A stretch of 47,858 nucleotides of DNA from assembly GCA_934359185.1 (NCBI GenBank), contig CAKRLE010000014.1, positions 1 through 47,858 of the forward strand, given 5' to 3'. The number at the start of each line of letters is the position of its first letter. Position 1 is the stretch's first letter. The stretch is from an uncultured Lachnospira sp. (GTDB lineage Bacteria; Bacillota; Clostridia; Lachnospirales; Lachnospiraceae). The position numbers were made by a program, and so were the translations under genes. The notes below the pieces were generated by a model. It saw only the letters and a program-made list of their open reading frames with translations. It was not told the origin of the DNA and searched no databases. Below, one piece after another: positions 14,948 to 24,318 of this stretch.

Positions 14948-16084
14948 ATGGAATTACGAACACCAGCATATTATAAAGATTTTACATGCATAGCCGGCAG
15001 ATGTATCGACAACTGTTGTTTTGGCGGCTGGCAGATTGACATTGATGATGAGACAATTGCTAAATATTCCAAGGTGACAGGAGCATTTGGTGATAAACTT
15101 CATTCATATGTGGATGCAGATAACGGATGTTTCAAATTAAAAAATGGACAATGTCCATTCCTTATGTCCGACAATCTGTGTGAAATATACAAGGAACTTG
15201 GTCCTGAAAATATGGGAGTTGTATGTACACAATTTCCACGATTCACAGAATATTATGGCAATATCATGGAGACCGGAATTGGTCTCGCCTGTGAGGAGGC
15301 TGCAAGAATAATATTGCAGACAGACTGTGACTTTTCACTTGTATCATCTTATATCAGCGAAGAACCTGTCTGGGGGGAATATGATAAAAAATTAGGCAGC
15401 CCGCTCTTTAATCTGAGAGACAGGCTTATGTCTGTCATTGATGATAAGACATATCCTATGTCGCCTCAAGAAATACTTATCGTAATTCTCACTGTATTTA
15501 ACACATTACAGGCAATGATTAATGAAAATAATTATGATTCTATCGCAAGATATTGTGATACATTTAACAAAGATGCCACAAAAGAAATTTTATTTTTATC
15601 ACGTTTATCAGAAACAGACAAGAACAAATTAAAGGAGCTTCGTAAGACAATATGGTACAGCTATCTTGACCTTGAACCTCTCAATGACTATTGGAAGGAT
15701 CTAAGCAATCACGCATATGAATATCTGTATGAATCAGACGAATATTATCCTGACACATTTAATGACAGCTTTTTATCATCTAAATATACCAGAATCATTA
15801 AGTATTACCTCTTCAGATATATGTTAAAAGCTGCTTTTGACCATGATTTATTAGGAAAAGCACAGCTTATTACAGCCAATATAATGATAATAAACGACCT
15901 CACAGCATACCAGAAATGCATGGTTAAAGACAGAACAGATGATGATATATTTATGGATGTCATACATATATTTTCAAGACAGATTGAATATTCTGAGGAC
16001 AACATTCTTGAATTGTATGACAGCTTTATATTTGACGAAGTCTTTAATTATAAATCCTTGACAAAGATTTTAGCAGGAATATAA
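14948..16084 (+). CDS. FliB-like (flagellin lysine-N-methylase family) protein
   Basis: A 378-residue protein with the cysteine cluster of the FliB family at its N-terminus: CIAGRCIDNCCFGGW (residues ~12-26), CPFLMSDNLCEIY (~67-79) and VCTQFPRF (~92-99). These cysteines probably bind an iron-sulfur cluster, as in related YkgJ-type proteins. FliB of Salmonella methylates flagellin lysines, but clostridial relatives are often far from flagellar genes, as here, so the substrate is unknown. The C-terminal ~250 residues are helical and poorly conserved. It starts 3 bp after ybaK with little room for its own promoter. Confidence 0.8.
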   Translation: MELRTPAYYKDFTCIAGRCIDNCCFGGWQIDIDDETIAKYSKVTGAFGDKLHSYVDADNGCFKLKNGQCPFLMSDNLCEIYKELGPENMGVVCTQFPRFTEYYGNIMETGIGLACEEAARIILQTDCDFSLVSSYISEEPVWGEYDKKLGSPLFNLRDRLMSVIDDKTYPMSPQEILIVILTVFNTLQAMINENNYDSIARYCDTFNKDATKEILFLSRLSETDKNKLKELRKTIWYSYLDLEPLNDYWKDLSNHAYEYLYESDEYYPDTFNDSFLSSKYTRIIKYYLFRYMLKAAFDHDLLGKAQLITANIMIINDLTAYQKCMVKDRTDDDIFMDVIHIFSRQIEYSEDNILELYDSFIFDEVFNYKSLTKILAGI

Positions 16085-16140
16085 TTACTTTAAAGGGCTA
16101 AAGTCCCATTATTGTGAAATGACTGGAAGGGAGATACATA

Positions 16141-17148
16141 ATGATTAAAGAAGCTATTGCATTACTTGTAAAAAATCAAGATTTATCATCTGAGATGATG
16201 ACACAGGTAATGGATGAGATTATGTCTGGTGAGGCAACTGATGCACAGAAAGCATCTTTCCTCACTGCGCTTGCCATGAAAGGCGAAACAATTGACGAGA
16301 TTACAGCGGCAGCTAAAGTAATGCGCTCACACTGTGAGAGATTTTTAAATGATATGGATGTTCTTGAGATTGTAGGAACAGGCGGTGATGGTTCTAACAC
16401 ATTTAACATATCAACTTTATCTGCAATTGTTGTCTCTGCTGCTGGTATTCCAGTTGCCAAGCATGGTAACAGGGCTGCTTCAAGCAGATGCGGTACTGCT
16501 GATTGTCTTGAAGCTCTTGGAGTAAAGATTGACATAGCACCTGCTAAAAGTGCACAGCTTCTTAAAGATATAGACATCTGTTTCTTATTTGCCCAGAAGT
16601 ATCATACAGCCATGAGATTTGTCGGCGGAGTAAGAAAAGAGATGGGTATCCGAACTTTGTTTAATATATTAGGTCCACTTGCTAATCCGGCAGGTGCATC
16701 TATGCAGCTTCTTGGTGTATATTCAGAAGATCTCGTTGAGCCACTTGCACACGTTCTTCACAATCTTGGTGTTAAACGTGCTATGGTTGTATATGGCACA
16801 GATTCAATCGATGAGATTTCATTAAGCGCACCTACTAAGGTATGCGAATTCAGAAATGGTAATTTTAAGACTTATGAAATTACACCTGAACAGTTTGGTT
16901 TTACAAGATGCGATAAGTCTGACCTTGTTGGCGGCAATCCAGAAGAAAATGCCAGAATTGCACTTGACATACTTGATAATACACAGGGACCTAAGCTTGA
17001 TGCCGTACTTCTCAATGCTGGTGCAGCTATTTATCTTGCATCTGACAACATCACAATGCAGGAAGCAATCAATAAAGCAAAAGTTATTATTGAAAGTGGT
17101 TCTGCTAAGAAACAGCTTGAAACATTTATTGAAAAGAGCAATAATTAA
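16141..17148 (+). CDS. trpD: Anthranilate phosphoribosyltransferase
   Basis: A 335-residue enzyme that joins PRPP and anthranilate in tryptophan synthesis. Motifs are canonical: [14 protein letters not shown] for pyrophosphate binding, [20 protein letters not shown] for anthranilate and PRPP, and [14 protein letters not shown]. It stands alone: no other trp gene lies in the window, and it is the last gene of the hflX run (56-bp gap, own GGAAGGGAG ribosome site). A strong terminator follows. It could be the only trpD or a paralogue; this cannot be told from the window. Confidence 0.95.
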   Translation: MIKEAIALLVKNQDLSSEMMTQVMDEIMSGEATDAQKASFLTALAMKGETIDEITAAAKVMRSHCERFLNDMDVLEIVGTGGDGSNTFNISTLSAIVVSAAGIPVAKHGNRAASSRCGTADCLEALGVKIDIAPAKSAQLLKDIDICFLFAQKYHTAMRFVGGVRKEMGIRTLFNILGPLANPAGASMQLLGVYSEDLVEPLAHVLHNLGVKRAMVVYGTDSIDEISLSAPTKVCEFRNGNFKTYEITPEQFGFTRCDKSDLVGGNPEENARIALDILDNTQGPKLDAVLLNAGAAIYLASDNITMQEAINKAKVIIESGSAKKQLETFIEKSNN

Positions 17149-17168
17149 TTTATACCCAATTTCTTTTT

Positions 17169-17206
17169 CAGCCACATTCTGTATTAACAAAGGTGGCTGA
17201 TTTTTT
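17169..17206 (+). terminator. Terminator after trpD
   Basis: CAGCCAC (17169-17175) pairs with GTGGCTG (17193-17199), followed by A and six Ts. It ends the hflX-trpD run 21 bp after the trpD stop. Confidence 0.85.
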
Positions 17207-17225
17207 GTTGTTAAAATATTTAAGT

Positions 17226-17254
17226 TTGACATAATACAAATTTAACAATATAAT
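17226..17254 (+). promoter_or_regulatory. Consensus promoter of the oligopeptide transporter
   Basis: A perfect TTGACA (17226-17231), 17-bp spacer and perfect TATAAT (17249-17254). It lies directly after the trpD terminator and 53 bp before the transporter start, so expression is expected to be strong or controlled by factors not visible here. Confidence 0.85.
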
Positions 17255-17306
17255 ATTGAAGGTATGCTTTCATAGACATATAAAAAAAAGAAAGAGAGAA
17301 AAATCT

Positions 17307-19214
17307 ATGGACGAAAAGAAAGAATTTAAGCCATATATACCTGCTGATAAGGTTCTCCCTGAACTTACAGTTGCTTCTGTAATTCTTGGTGTTTTATTAG
17401 CTGTATTATTTGGCGGCGCAAATGCTTATCTTGGTTTGCGTGTTGGTATGACCGTATCAGCTTCTATTCCTGCTGCCGTTATATCTATGGGAATCATCCG
17501 CTTTATCTTAAGAAGAGATTCTATCTTAGAAAATAACATGGTTCAGACAATTGGTTCAGCAGGTGAATCTGTTGCGGCTGGTGCAATTTTCACTCTTCCA
17601 GCTTTATTCATGTGGGCACAGGAGGAAGGCTCAGCAATGCCTTCTCTTGTAGAAATTGCACTTATTGCATTAGTTGGTGGTGTTCTTGGTGTGTTATTCA
17701 TGATTCCACTCCGTAGTGCATTAATCGTACAGGAGCATGGCGTGTTACCTTATCCAGAGGGACAGGCTTGTGCTGAAGTATTAGTTGCCGGTGAAGAAGG
17801 TGGTGCAAAGGCTGGTACTGTATTTGCAGGACTAGGTATTGCCGCTGTGTATAAGTTCATCGCTGATGGACTTAAAGTATTCCCTAGTGAGGTTGATTTC
17901 ACAATCAAGCCATACAAGGGTTCTGCTATCGGTGCAGATGTTTTACCTGCGCTTCTCGGTGTTGGTTATATCTGTGGACCCCAGGTTTCTTCTTACATCC
18001 TCTCGGGTGGTATAGTTGCATGGTTCATGGTTATGCCATTGATTGCTTTATTTGGCGGTGATAACATTATTGCTCCTGCTTCAATTCCAGTTTCACAGAT
18101 GGCGCCAGGACAGATCTGGTCTAACTATGTGCGTTATGTTGGTGCTGGTGCTGTTGCTGCTGGTGGTATCATAAGCTTAGTAAAGTCATTACCATTAATT
18201 ATCAAGACTTTCAAGAAGGCTGTTAAGGATTACGGCAAAAAGGCTGACGTGGCAGATTCAAGATTAACTAAGGATCTCCCTATGATGCTTGTTATATGGG
18301 GTGTTGGTATACTTGCAATCGTTATGTGGTTAATCCCAGCTATTCCGGTTAATCTTCTTGGAGCTATAATCATTATTGTATTCGGTTTCTTCTTTGCAAC
18401 TGTATCATCAAGAATGGTTGGTTTAGTAGGAAGCTCTAACAATCCAGTTTCGGGAATGGCTATTGCGACACTTCTTATCGCATCTGCCCTTCTTAAAGCA
18501 TCTGGAATGGTTGGAATGTCAGGAATGATAGCAGCAATAAGCATAGGTTCTGTAATCTGTATCATCGCAGCTATTGCTGGTGATACATCACAGGATTTAA
18601 AGACAGGCTACATCGTAGGTGCTACTCCTTACAAACAGCAGATTGGTGAGATTATCGGTGTTGTAGCCGCAGCTCTTGCAGTTGGTGGTGTATTATACTT
18701 ACTTAATGCTGCATGGGGATTTGGTTCAGAGGAATTACCAGCACCACAGGCAACTCTTATGAAGATGGTTGTTGAGGGCGTTATGGGAAGCAGCCTTCCT
18801 TGGGCACTTGTATTCGCAGGTGTTGCAATCGCTGTTGTTGTTGAGATTCTCCGTATACCAGTACTTCCTTTCGCAATCGGTCTTTACCTTCCAATCTATT
18901 TAAGTACACCTCTTATGATTGGTGGTCTTATAAGACTTTACTTTGACAAAAAGAAGGGTCTTACAGATGAACAGAGAAAGACTAAGATTAATCAGGGAAT
19001 ACTTTACTCATCAGGTCTTATCGCCGGTGAAGGTTTAATTGGTATCCTTCTTGCTATATTTGCAATCATCCCTATGGGAGAAGATACACTTGGAGGAGTA
19101 ATTAACATATCTAAAAAGATTAACCTTGGCAATATCGGTGGCGTTATCTTCTTCGCTTTACTCTGTGCATCATTAGTTGCATTTATTAATAAAAAAGAAA
19201 AGAAGACAAAATAG
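17307..19214 (+). CDS. OPT family oligopeptide transporter
   Basis: A 635-residue integral membrane protein of the oligopeptide transporter family, proton-driven uptake of peptides or metal-chelate compounds. About 14-16 hydrophobic helices can be traced from ELTVASVILGVLLAVLFGG to FFALLCASLVAF. Family motifs include GANAYLGLRVGMTVSASIPA near the N-terminus, the YPEGQACAEVL loop, and SNNPVSGM with DTSQDLKTGYIVGATP in the second half. I chose the ATG at 17307; the frame extends to a TTG at 17256, but that lies at the -10 of the promoter. A perfect-stem terminator follows. The next genes (PqqD-like and PepD dipeptidase) suggest peptide use as a theme. Confidence 0.93.
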   Translation: MDEKKEFKPYIPADKVLPELTVASVILGVLLAVLFGGANAYLGLRVGMTVSASIPAAVISMGIIRFILRRDSILENNMVQTIGSAGESVAAGAIFTLPALFMWAQEEGSAMPSLVEIALIALVGGVLGVLFMIPLRSALIVQEHGVLPYPEGQACAEVLVAGEEGGAKAGTVFAGLGIAAVYKFIADGLKVFPSEVDFTIKPYKGSAIGADVLPALLGVGYICGPQVSSYILSGGIVAWFMVMPLIALFGGDNIIAPASIPVSQMAPGQIWSNYVRYVGAGAVAAGGIISLVKSLPLIIKTFKKAVKDYGKKADVADSRLTKDLPMMLVIWGVGILAIVMWLIPAIPVNLLGAIIIIVFGFFFATVSSRMVGLVGSSNNPVSGMAIATLLIASALLKASGMVGMSGMIAAISIGSVICIIAAIAGDTSQDLKTGYIVGATPYKQQIGEIIGVVAAALAVGGVLYLLNAAWGFGSEELPAPQATLMKMVVEGVMGSSLPWALVFAGVAIAVVVEILRIPVLPFAIGLYLPIYLSTPLMIGGLIRLYFDKKKGLTDEQRKTKINQGILYSSGLIAGEGLIGILLAIFAIIPMGEDTLGGVINISKKINLGNIGGVIFFALLCASLVAFINKKEKKTK

Positions 19215-19232
19215 TACATTATGTGGTACAAT

Positions 19233-19268
19233 AAGTCTGTCGGCAGTTACGCCGGCAGACTTTTTTAT
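19233..19268 (+). terminator. Terminator after the oligopeptide transporter
   Basis: AAGTCTGTCGGC (19233-19244) pairs with GCCGGCAGACTT (19251-19262) around a 6-nt loop, one G-U pair, followed by a T tract. Confidence 0.93.
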
Positions 19269-19306
19269 TTAACCGTAAATTATACGACTATCATTTAGGA
19301 GGATTC

Positions 19307-19663
19307 ATGGCTAAACAGCAGGATAATTACTTAGATTACATACCTAAGCACAATTCACTGTATGAGTGTAGAGATAATAAGAAAGGCAATATCGAAATTA
19401 AAGTCCACAACAAAGGATTATTCAATCGTATTGCCCAGATTATTGCAAAAAAGCCAAAGTACAGCTATATTGAATTAGACAGGTTTGGAAGCTTTGTATG
19501 GCGCCAGATAGATGGTGAAAGAACCATTTATGATATCGGAAGACTGGTTAAAGAAGAATTTGGGACTAAAGCAGAACCATTATATGAGAGATTATGCCAG
19601 TTTATCAAAATACTTCATAAGAACCATTTTATTGTATACATGAACAAGATAAAACATTCGTAA
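19307..19663 (+). CDS. PqqD family protein
   Basis: A 118-residue protein with a PqqD-like peptide-binding domain at ~35-115. The pattern SYIELDRFGSFVWRQIDGER followed by TIYDIGRLVKEEFG matches the strand-helix layout of PqqD/RRE (RiPP recognition) domains. No radical SAM enzyme or precursor peptide lies next to it, so a RiPP role is not supported here. Free-standing PqqD-like genes beside peptidases or transporters are common in Clostridia. The ATG at 19307 has AGGAGG 6 nt upstream. It is followed 24 bp later by pepD. Confidence 0.85.
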   Translation: MAKQQDNYLDYIPKHNSLYECRDNKKGNIEIKVHNKGLFNRIAQIIAKKPKYSYIELDRFGSFVWRQIDGERTIYDIGRLVKEEFGTKAEPLYERLCQFIKILHKNHFIVYMNKIKHS

Positions 19664-19687
19664 ATTATTAATATTTAAAGGAGTAAA

Positions 19688-21136
19688 ATGATGAGAGTAT
19701 TATCTGAACTAGAACCTAAAAATGTATTTTCTTTTTTTGAGGACATATGTAATATTCCTCACCCTTCATATAAGGAAGAAAAAATCAGCAATTACCTTGT
19801 AGATTTTGCCAAAAGCAGGAATCTTGAATATTATCAGGACTCACTTTACAATGTAATCATTATTAAAGAAGCCTCTGAGGGCTATGAAAATGTAGAACCT
19901 GTTATCCTTCAAGGTCACATGGACATGGTATGTGAAAAAACACCTGACTGCAATAAAGATATGAATGAAGAAGGTTTAGACCTTGAAGTTAACGGCGATT
20001 TTATATCAGCCAGGGGAACTACACTCGGTGGTGATGACGGTATCGCTGTTGCATATGCTCTTGCAATATTAGATGATGACACAATCAGGCACCCACGTCT
20101 TGAATTTGTATGTACTGTATCTGAGGAAGTTGGCATGGAAGGTGCTTCTGGAATAGATGTATCTATGTTAAAGGGTAAAAAGCTGCTTAACATGGACAGT
20201 GAGGATGAAGGCATTATGCTTGCAAGCTGCGCAGGTGGATGCAGTTCGATGGTTAAATTCCATGCTGAAAAAGCTGAGGCTTGTGGAACTAAGATTGCAA
20301 TTACATTATCGGGTCTTACAGGTGGACATTCTGGTGTTGAGATAGACAAGGGCAGAGGTAATGCTAATGTTTTAATGTCAAGAATATTAAGAGAAGCTGC
20401 CAAAGTAACACCATTATCAATCGTTTCTCTTGCTGGTGGCAAAAAGGACAACGCAATTCCAAGGGAATGTGCATGCGAAATTATAGTAGCTGCCGATAAA
20501 GCCGCTCTTGTAAAAGAAGCCGTTGACAATGCATGTGCTGATATTAAAACTGAATTTTCAACTTCTGATCCTCAGTTACAGCTCACAGTCAGCTTATATG
20601 ATAACTTCACAGCAAGCGCAATGACACCTGATTCAAGTTCTAAGGTTATTGCATTAATCCAGTCACTGCCTAATGGTATTCAGCGTATGAGCCAGGATAT
20701 TGATAATCTTGTTGAAACATCATTAAACTTAGGTGTTATGGAATCAGATGATAATGGACTTAAATTACGATATGCACTCAGAAGTTCTGTAGGAGCGGCA
20801 TTAAAGAGCTTAAAGAGCCAGCTTGTGTGCATCGCAGACGCATTTGAATCAGATGTTGTATTCAGCGGTGAATACCCAGCGTGGGAATACAAGAAGGATT
20901 CAAAACTCCGTGATGACATGGTACGCATATTTGCTGAAATGTTTGGCAAAGAACCAACTGTTGAGGCAATACATGCTGGTGTAGAATGTGGTATCCTTGC
21001 AGGCAAAATTGAAGGTCTTGACTGCATTTCAATGGGTCCGGATATCTTTAATATCCATACAACTGAAGAACATTTAAGTATATCATCTACTAAGAGAATG
21101 TATGAATATATTTTAAATGTAATTGCATGTAAATAA
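19688..21136 (+). CDS. pepD: Aminoacyl-histidine dipeptidase (beta-Ala-His dipeptidase, M20 family)
   Basis: A 482-residue cytoplasmic metallopeptidase that cleaves dipeptides such as Xaa-His. Zinc-site motifs of the M20C group are present: QGHMDMVCEK, GGDDGIAVAYAL with bridging Asp, and EEVGMEGA with the general base Glu. The dimer domain has GGHSGVEIDKGRGNA, and the last ligand lies near the C-terminus (IHTTEEHLSI). It starts at 19688 after AAAGGAG; a second ATG follows immediately. It likely processes peptides delivered by the transporter upstream. A bidirectional terminator closes the gene. Confidence 0.96.
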   Translation: MMRVLSELEPKNVFSFFEDICNIPHPSYKEEKISNYLVDFAKSRNLEYYQDSLYNVIIIKEASEGYENVEPVILQGHMDMVCEKTPDCNKDMNEEGLDLEVNGDFISARGTTLGGDDGIAVAYALAILDDDTIRHPRLEFVCTVSEEVGMEGASGIDVSMLKGKKLLNMDSEDEGIMLASCAGGCSSMVKFHAEKAEACGTKIAITLSGLTGGHSGVEIDKGRGNANVLMSRILREAAKVTPLSIVSLAGGKKDNAIPRECACEIIVAADKAALVKEAVDNACADIKTEFSTSDPQLQLTVSLYDNFTASAMTPDSSSKVIALIQSLPNGIQRMSQDIDNLVETSLNLGVMESDDNGLKLRYALRSSVGAALKSLKSQLVCIADAFESDVVFSGEYPAWEYKKDSKLRDDMVRIFAEMFGKEPTVEAIHAGVECGILAGKIEGLDCISMGPDIFNIHTTEEHLSISSTKRMYEYILNVIACK

Positions 21137-21143
21137 TAAAAGC

Positions 21144-21187
21144 AAAAGCTCACGATTCAAAGTATTTTCCTGAATCGTGAGCTTTTT
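21144..21187. terminator. Bidirectional terminator between pepD and MATE
   Basis: AAAAGCTCACGATTCA (21144-21159) pairs perfectly with TGAATCGTGAGCTTTT (21171-21186) over 16 bp with an 11-nt loop. A and T runs on each side allow use from either strand. Confidence 0.93.
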
Positions 21188-21232
21188 ATGTGTTAAAAGA
21201 AGTATAACCATATCACTTCGCTAAAGTCCAGT

Positions 21233-22588
21233 TTAACGAAGTGATGTTCCTTTTCTGTTCAATATTATGAAATATACAATATTAAGTATAATTCCGCACA
21301 CTGTGGCAACTGGTGCTGCAAGACCAATATTCGTAAGACTTGCATCTGGCTGGATACTCATGTAATAAGCTAATGGCAGACGGACAAGCAACGTCTGTAT
21401 AAGTCCCTGAGTCATAACCCATATAGTTTTATCATGTCCATTAAAGTAACCAACCATACTGAATAATATAGCTGTAACAATTGCTTCTGGCGCAAATCCT
21501 TTGAGATATTCGTAACCTCTGGCAATTACTGCCTGGTCTGTCGTAAATATTGAAGTAAGTACATTACCCTTTAGCATTACTGCAACAAACACAATGCATC
21601 CAATAACAAGACCTATTCCCATACCAGTAAACATAGATTTTCTGGCTCTCTTTTCATTGCCAGCACCTACATTCTGCGATACAAATGAAGCCATAGACTG
21701 CATAAGTGAACTTGGAACAAGCATTACAAAGTTAACAATTTTACATGCAACTCCATATCCTGATGAAGCTTCAAGTCCAAGCCTGTTGATAAATGCACAA
21801 AGTGCAAGAAAAGAAAGCTGTGTAAGAAATTCCTGAAGTGCAAGAGGAATACCTACTTTCAGGAATCTTCCACACTGGTCATTCAGTCTGAAATCCTTCC
21901 AGGTAATCCTGAATGGCAGATTTCTCTTAACAAGCATAATAACTGCCAGTACAACACTTACGGCCTGTGCAAGAACTGTTGCAGCCGCTGCACCAGCCGC
22001 ATCCATGTCAAGTACAGCAACAAATATAAGGTCACCAATAATATTAATTACACATGCAGCCGCAACAAATATCAATGGCGATTTGCTGTCTCCAAGACCT
22101 CTGAATATTGCCGCCAGCACATTATAAGCTACTATAAAAAATATTCCAGCACCACATATGCGCACATAAACTGATGTGAGAGATACAGCTTCTGCTGGAG
22201 CCTGCATAAGAACAGATATCTGGTCTGCAAAACACACCGTAACTACGAAAAGCACACATGATATAATTACAAATATAACAGCGGCTCCTCCAATCAGGGA
22301 ACTAATACGCTCTGGACGTTTCTCGCCTATAAACCTTGCAATAAGAACTGTAATACCCATAGCAAGCTGTGTTATAACAAATGTTGCAAGATTAAGTACC
22401 TGGCTTCCAGTCGAAACTGCTGATAATCCTGAAGTACTTCCGAATCTTCCTACAACAAGCAGATCCACGGCACCATATGCCGCCTGCAGTATTAACGCTC
22501 CCAGAATTGGCATCATGAATGGAATTAATTTACCTAGTATGCTTCCCTGTGTAAAATCTGATTTTGAATTAGTTTCTGTATTATTCAA
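21233..22588 (-). CDS. MATE family efflux transporter
   Basis: A 451-residue membrane protein of the MATE/MOP superfamily (12 predicted helices) that exports cationic compounds using Na+ or H+. The start TTG at 22588 is preferred because AGGAG lies 8 nt upstream; an in-frame ATG at 22606 has no ribosome site. With that start it overlaps the marR stop by 8 bp, so translation is coupled. Motifs include GKLIPFMMPILGALIL in the first helix, FRGLGDSKSPLI at the end of helix 5, and VSQNVGAGN at mid-protein. The preceding MarR regulator with a strong operator suggests induction by a toxic ligand. Confidence 0.94.
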   Translation of the reverse strand: MNNTETNSKSDFTQGSILGKLIPFMMPILGALILQAAYGAVDLLVVGRFGSTSGLSAVSTGSQVLNLATFVITQLAMGITVLIARFIGEKRPERISSLIGGAAVIFVIISCVLFVVTVCFADQISVLMQAPAEAVSLTSVYVRICGAGIFFIVAYNVLAAIFRGLGDSKSPLIFVAAACVINIIGDLIFVAVLDMDAAGAAAATVLAQAVSVVLAVIMLVKRNLPFRITWKDFRLNDQCGRFLKVGIPLALQEFLTQLSFLALCAFINRLGLEASSGYGVACKIVNFVMLVPSSLMQSMASFVSQNVGAGNEKRARKSMFTGMGIGLVIGCIVFVAVMLKGNVLTSIFTTDQAVIARGYEYLKGFAPEAIVTAILFSMVGYFNGHDKTIWVMTQGLIQTLLVRLPLAYYMSIQPDASLTNIGLAAPVATVCGIILNIVYFIILNRKGTSLR

Positions 22589-23030
22589 GATTAATTCTCC
22601 TCTCATTCATTATGTTGTAGATTTTTTCAACTGTTTTAATCATATTCTCTACATCTTCTTCTGGAATATCATCAAGAAGCTCTGATAATTCACCAAAATA
22701 TCGTTTATTATATTTGGCAGACAGCTTTCTGCCTTCATCTGTTGCCACAATATATATCATTCTGGCATCTTCATCAGATGTAATTTTTCTTAAAAGTCCC
22801 TTTTTCTCCATCTCTTTGACTGTCCTGGTAACACCCGGTCTTGGAATACCTAACATATCGCTTATGTCACTTATCTTAACATCTGCTTTCTTATCTTCTA
22901 ACTGTTCAATTATATCCAGGTAATGAATATATGATGGTGCCACTCCTGCTGGAAGCTCTGGCAGCATCTCTCTTACTCTTTTAGCAAGATAACAGGCATC
23001 CATCATCCTTTTTGTTATATCTGGTGTCAT
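22581..23030 (-). CDS. MarR family transcriptional regulator
   Basis: A 149-residue dimeric winged-helix repressor. The DNA-binding helices are near residues 55-80 (KISDISDMLGIPRPGVTRTV) and the wing is KKGLLRKITSDEDARMIYI with the family D-x-R motif. Terminal helices (~1-35 and ~115-145) form the dimer. It is the first gene of a marR-MATE operon. Its promoter contains a perfect 21-bp palindrome overlapping the -10, the expected autorepression site. Release by a substrate of the pump is the usual logic in this family; the ligand is unknown. Confidence 0.95.
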   Translation of the reverse strand: MTPDITKRMMDACYLAKRVREMLPELPAGVAPSYIHYLDIIEQLEDKKADVKISDISDMLGIPRPGVTRTVKEMEKKGLLRKITSDEDARMIYIVATDEGRKLSAKYNKRYFGELSELLDDIPEEDVENMIKTVEKIYNIMNERRINLE

Positions 23031-23062
23031 TCTTATATACCTCTTGAAAATAGTTACCTTTG

Positions 23063-23107
23063 ATAATTACCATTGGTAATTATATTAATATATGAAACAA
23101 ATGTCAA
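23063..23107 (-). promoter_or_regulatory. marR-MATE promoter with palindromic operator
   Basis: Minus-strand consensus promoter TTGACA (23102-23107), 17-bp spacer, TATAAT (23079-23084). A perfect 21-bp palindrome (arms ATAATTACCA and TGGTAATTAT around one T) covers 23063-23083, so it overlaps all but one base of the -10 and extends to the transcription start. Confidence 0.85.
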
Positions 23108-23125
23108 GAATAAAATATCAAAATA

Positions 23126-24304
23126 TTAATATGCCATCTTATATATTGCAAGGATATCGTCATAATCTAATGGTTTATATCCTGTTAATGTTCTTGTCTT
23201 GTTACGTGAGCAGTCAAGTGCAAGCTTTGGAAGAGCTGATTCTTCCACGCCAAGCTCTTTTAAGCTTGTTGGCATGCCTATTGATGCATAATACTGTTCC
23301 TGCATGTCAATAGCCTGCTCAATTGTCTTTTCTGGATGCTCATAATCAACATCGATATTCCACACATTAGCTGAATACTGTAACCAGCGGCTTATATTAG
23401 CTTTGTACACATATCTTGCCCAGCTGCACCATAACGCTGCAAGTCCGGCGCCATGCGCAACTTCCTGGTACTTTCCTGATACCTCATGTTCAAGCTGGTG
23501 AACAACAAGCTGGAACTGTCTGCCGCACTGAGTCAGACCATTGTGTGCCAAAGATGAAGCCCACATCATGTTAGCTCTCGCCTCATAGTTCTCAGGGTCA
23601 GCCAGACAATCATTCGCTGCCTTGCGGACACTCTTAATAACAGCTTCTGCGATAGAATCTGTAAGATATGTATCATCACCTGGACAGAAATATCTCTCGA
23701 TAGTATGCATAGCAATATCAACCGCACCACATGCAGTCTGATAAGGACTTACTGTAAATGTAAGGACAGGATTTTCAATAGCAAAATTCATACGGTTGAA
23801 GCTGCTGTTATATCCTCTCTTCTCACCAGTATCCTGATTAGTTATAACACATGAAGAACTCATCTCTGAACCGGCCGCAGCAAGTGTAAGAATTGCCCCT
23901 TTAGGAAGTGTCTTTGCCGGTGCTTCCTTTCCTAATGAGAAATCCCATACATCAGTCTCAGGATTGGCAATTCCATTCGCAATAGCCTTAGACGAATCCA
24001 TAACTGAACCACCGCCTACTGCAAGCACAAAGTCAACGCCTTCTTTTCTTCCAAGCTCCACGCCTTCTCTTACAAGCGTAAGCTGTGGATTGGCAACTAC
24101 TCCGCCAAGCTCCACATAGCTTATATTCTCTTCGTCAAGGCATTTCTCAACACGATCTAATAATCCGCTTTTTCTAGCTGAATTACCGCCAAAATGTATA
24201 AGCACCTTATTAGGATTGAACTCCTTAATAAGCTTTCCAACCTTTAATTCCTCATCCCTGCCAAAATACACTTTAGTAGGTGTCTCATAAATAAAATTAT
24301 TCAT
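23126..24304 (-). CDS. Iron-containing alcohol dehydrogenase
   Basis: A 392-residue NAD(P)H-dependent dehydrogenase of the group III (Fe-ADH, butanol dehydrogenase-like) family, reducing aldehydes to alcohols in fermentation. The N-terminal Rossmann-like part has GGGSVMDSSKAIANG. The C-terminal helical domain has the metal ligands D and H in AVDIAMHTIERYF and H in QLEHEVSGKYQEVAHGAGL. The start at 24304 follows AAGGAGACAGAAT; the longer frame to 24322 would run into the previous stop. It lies 14 bp after the DUF3878-like gene. Confidence 0.94.
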   Translation of the reverse strand: MNNFIYETPTKVYFGRDEELKVGKLIKEFNPNKVLIHFGGNSARKSGLLDRVEKCLDEENISYVELGGVVANPQLTLVREGVELGRKEGVDFVLAVGGGSVMDSSKAIANGIANPETDVWDFSLGKEAPAKTLPKGAILTLAAAGSEMSSSCVITNQDTGEKRGYNSSFNRMNFAIENPVLTFTVSPYQTACGAVDIAMHTIERYFCPGDDTYLTDSIAEAVIKSVRKAANDCLADPENYEARANMMWASSLAHNGLTQCGRQFQLVVHQLEHEVSGKYQEVAHGAGLAALWCSWARYVYKANISRWLQYSANVWNIDVDYEHPEKTIEQAIDMQEQYYASIGMPTSLKELGVEESALPKLALDCSRNKTRTLTGYKPLDYDDILAIYKMAY

Positions 24305-24318
24305 ATTCTGTCTCCTTT

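Noticed and set aside
16085..16140. A T-box or tryptophan attenuator before trpD
   Set aside because: The gap is 56 bp, with no T-box consensus and no run of Trp codons; only a small GGGCTAAAGTCCC-like hairpin is seen.
21212..21245. Hairpin ATCACTTCG/CGAAGTGAT across the MATE stop as the main terminator
   Set aside because: It lacks a T tract and a stronger bidirectional terminator lies just beyond at 21144-21187; the pairing may be a by-product.
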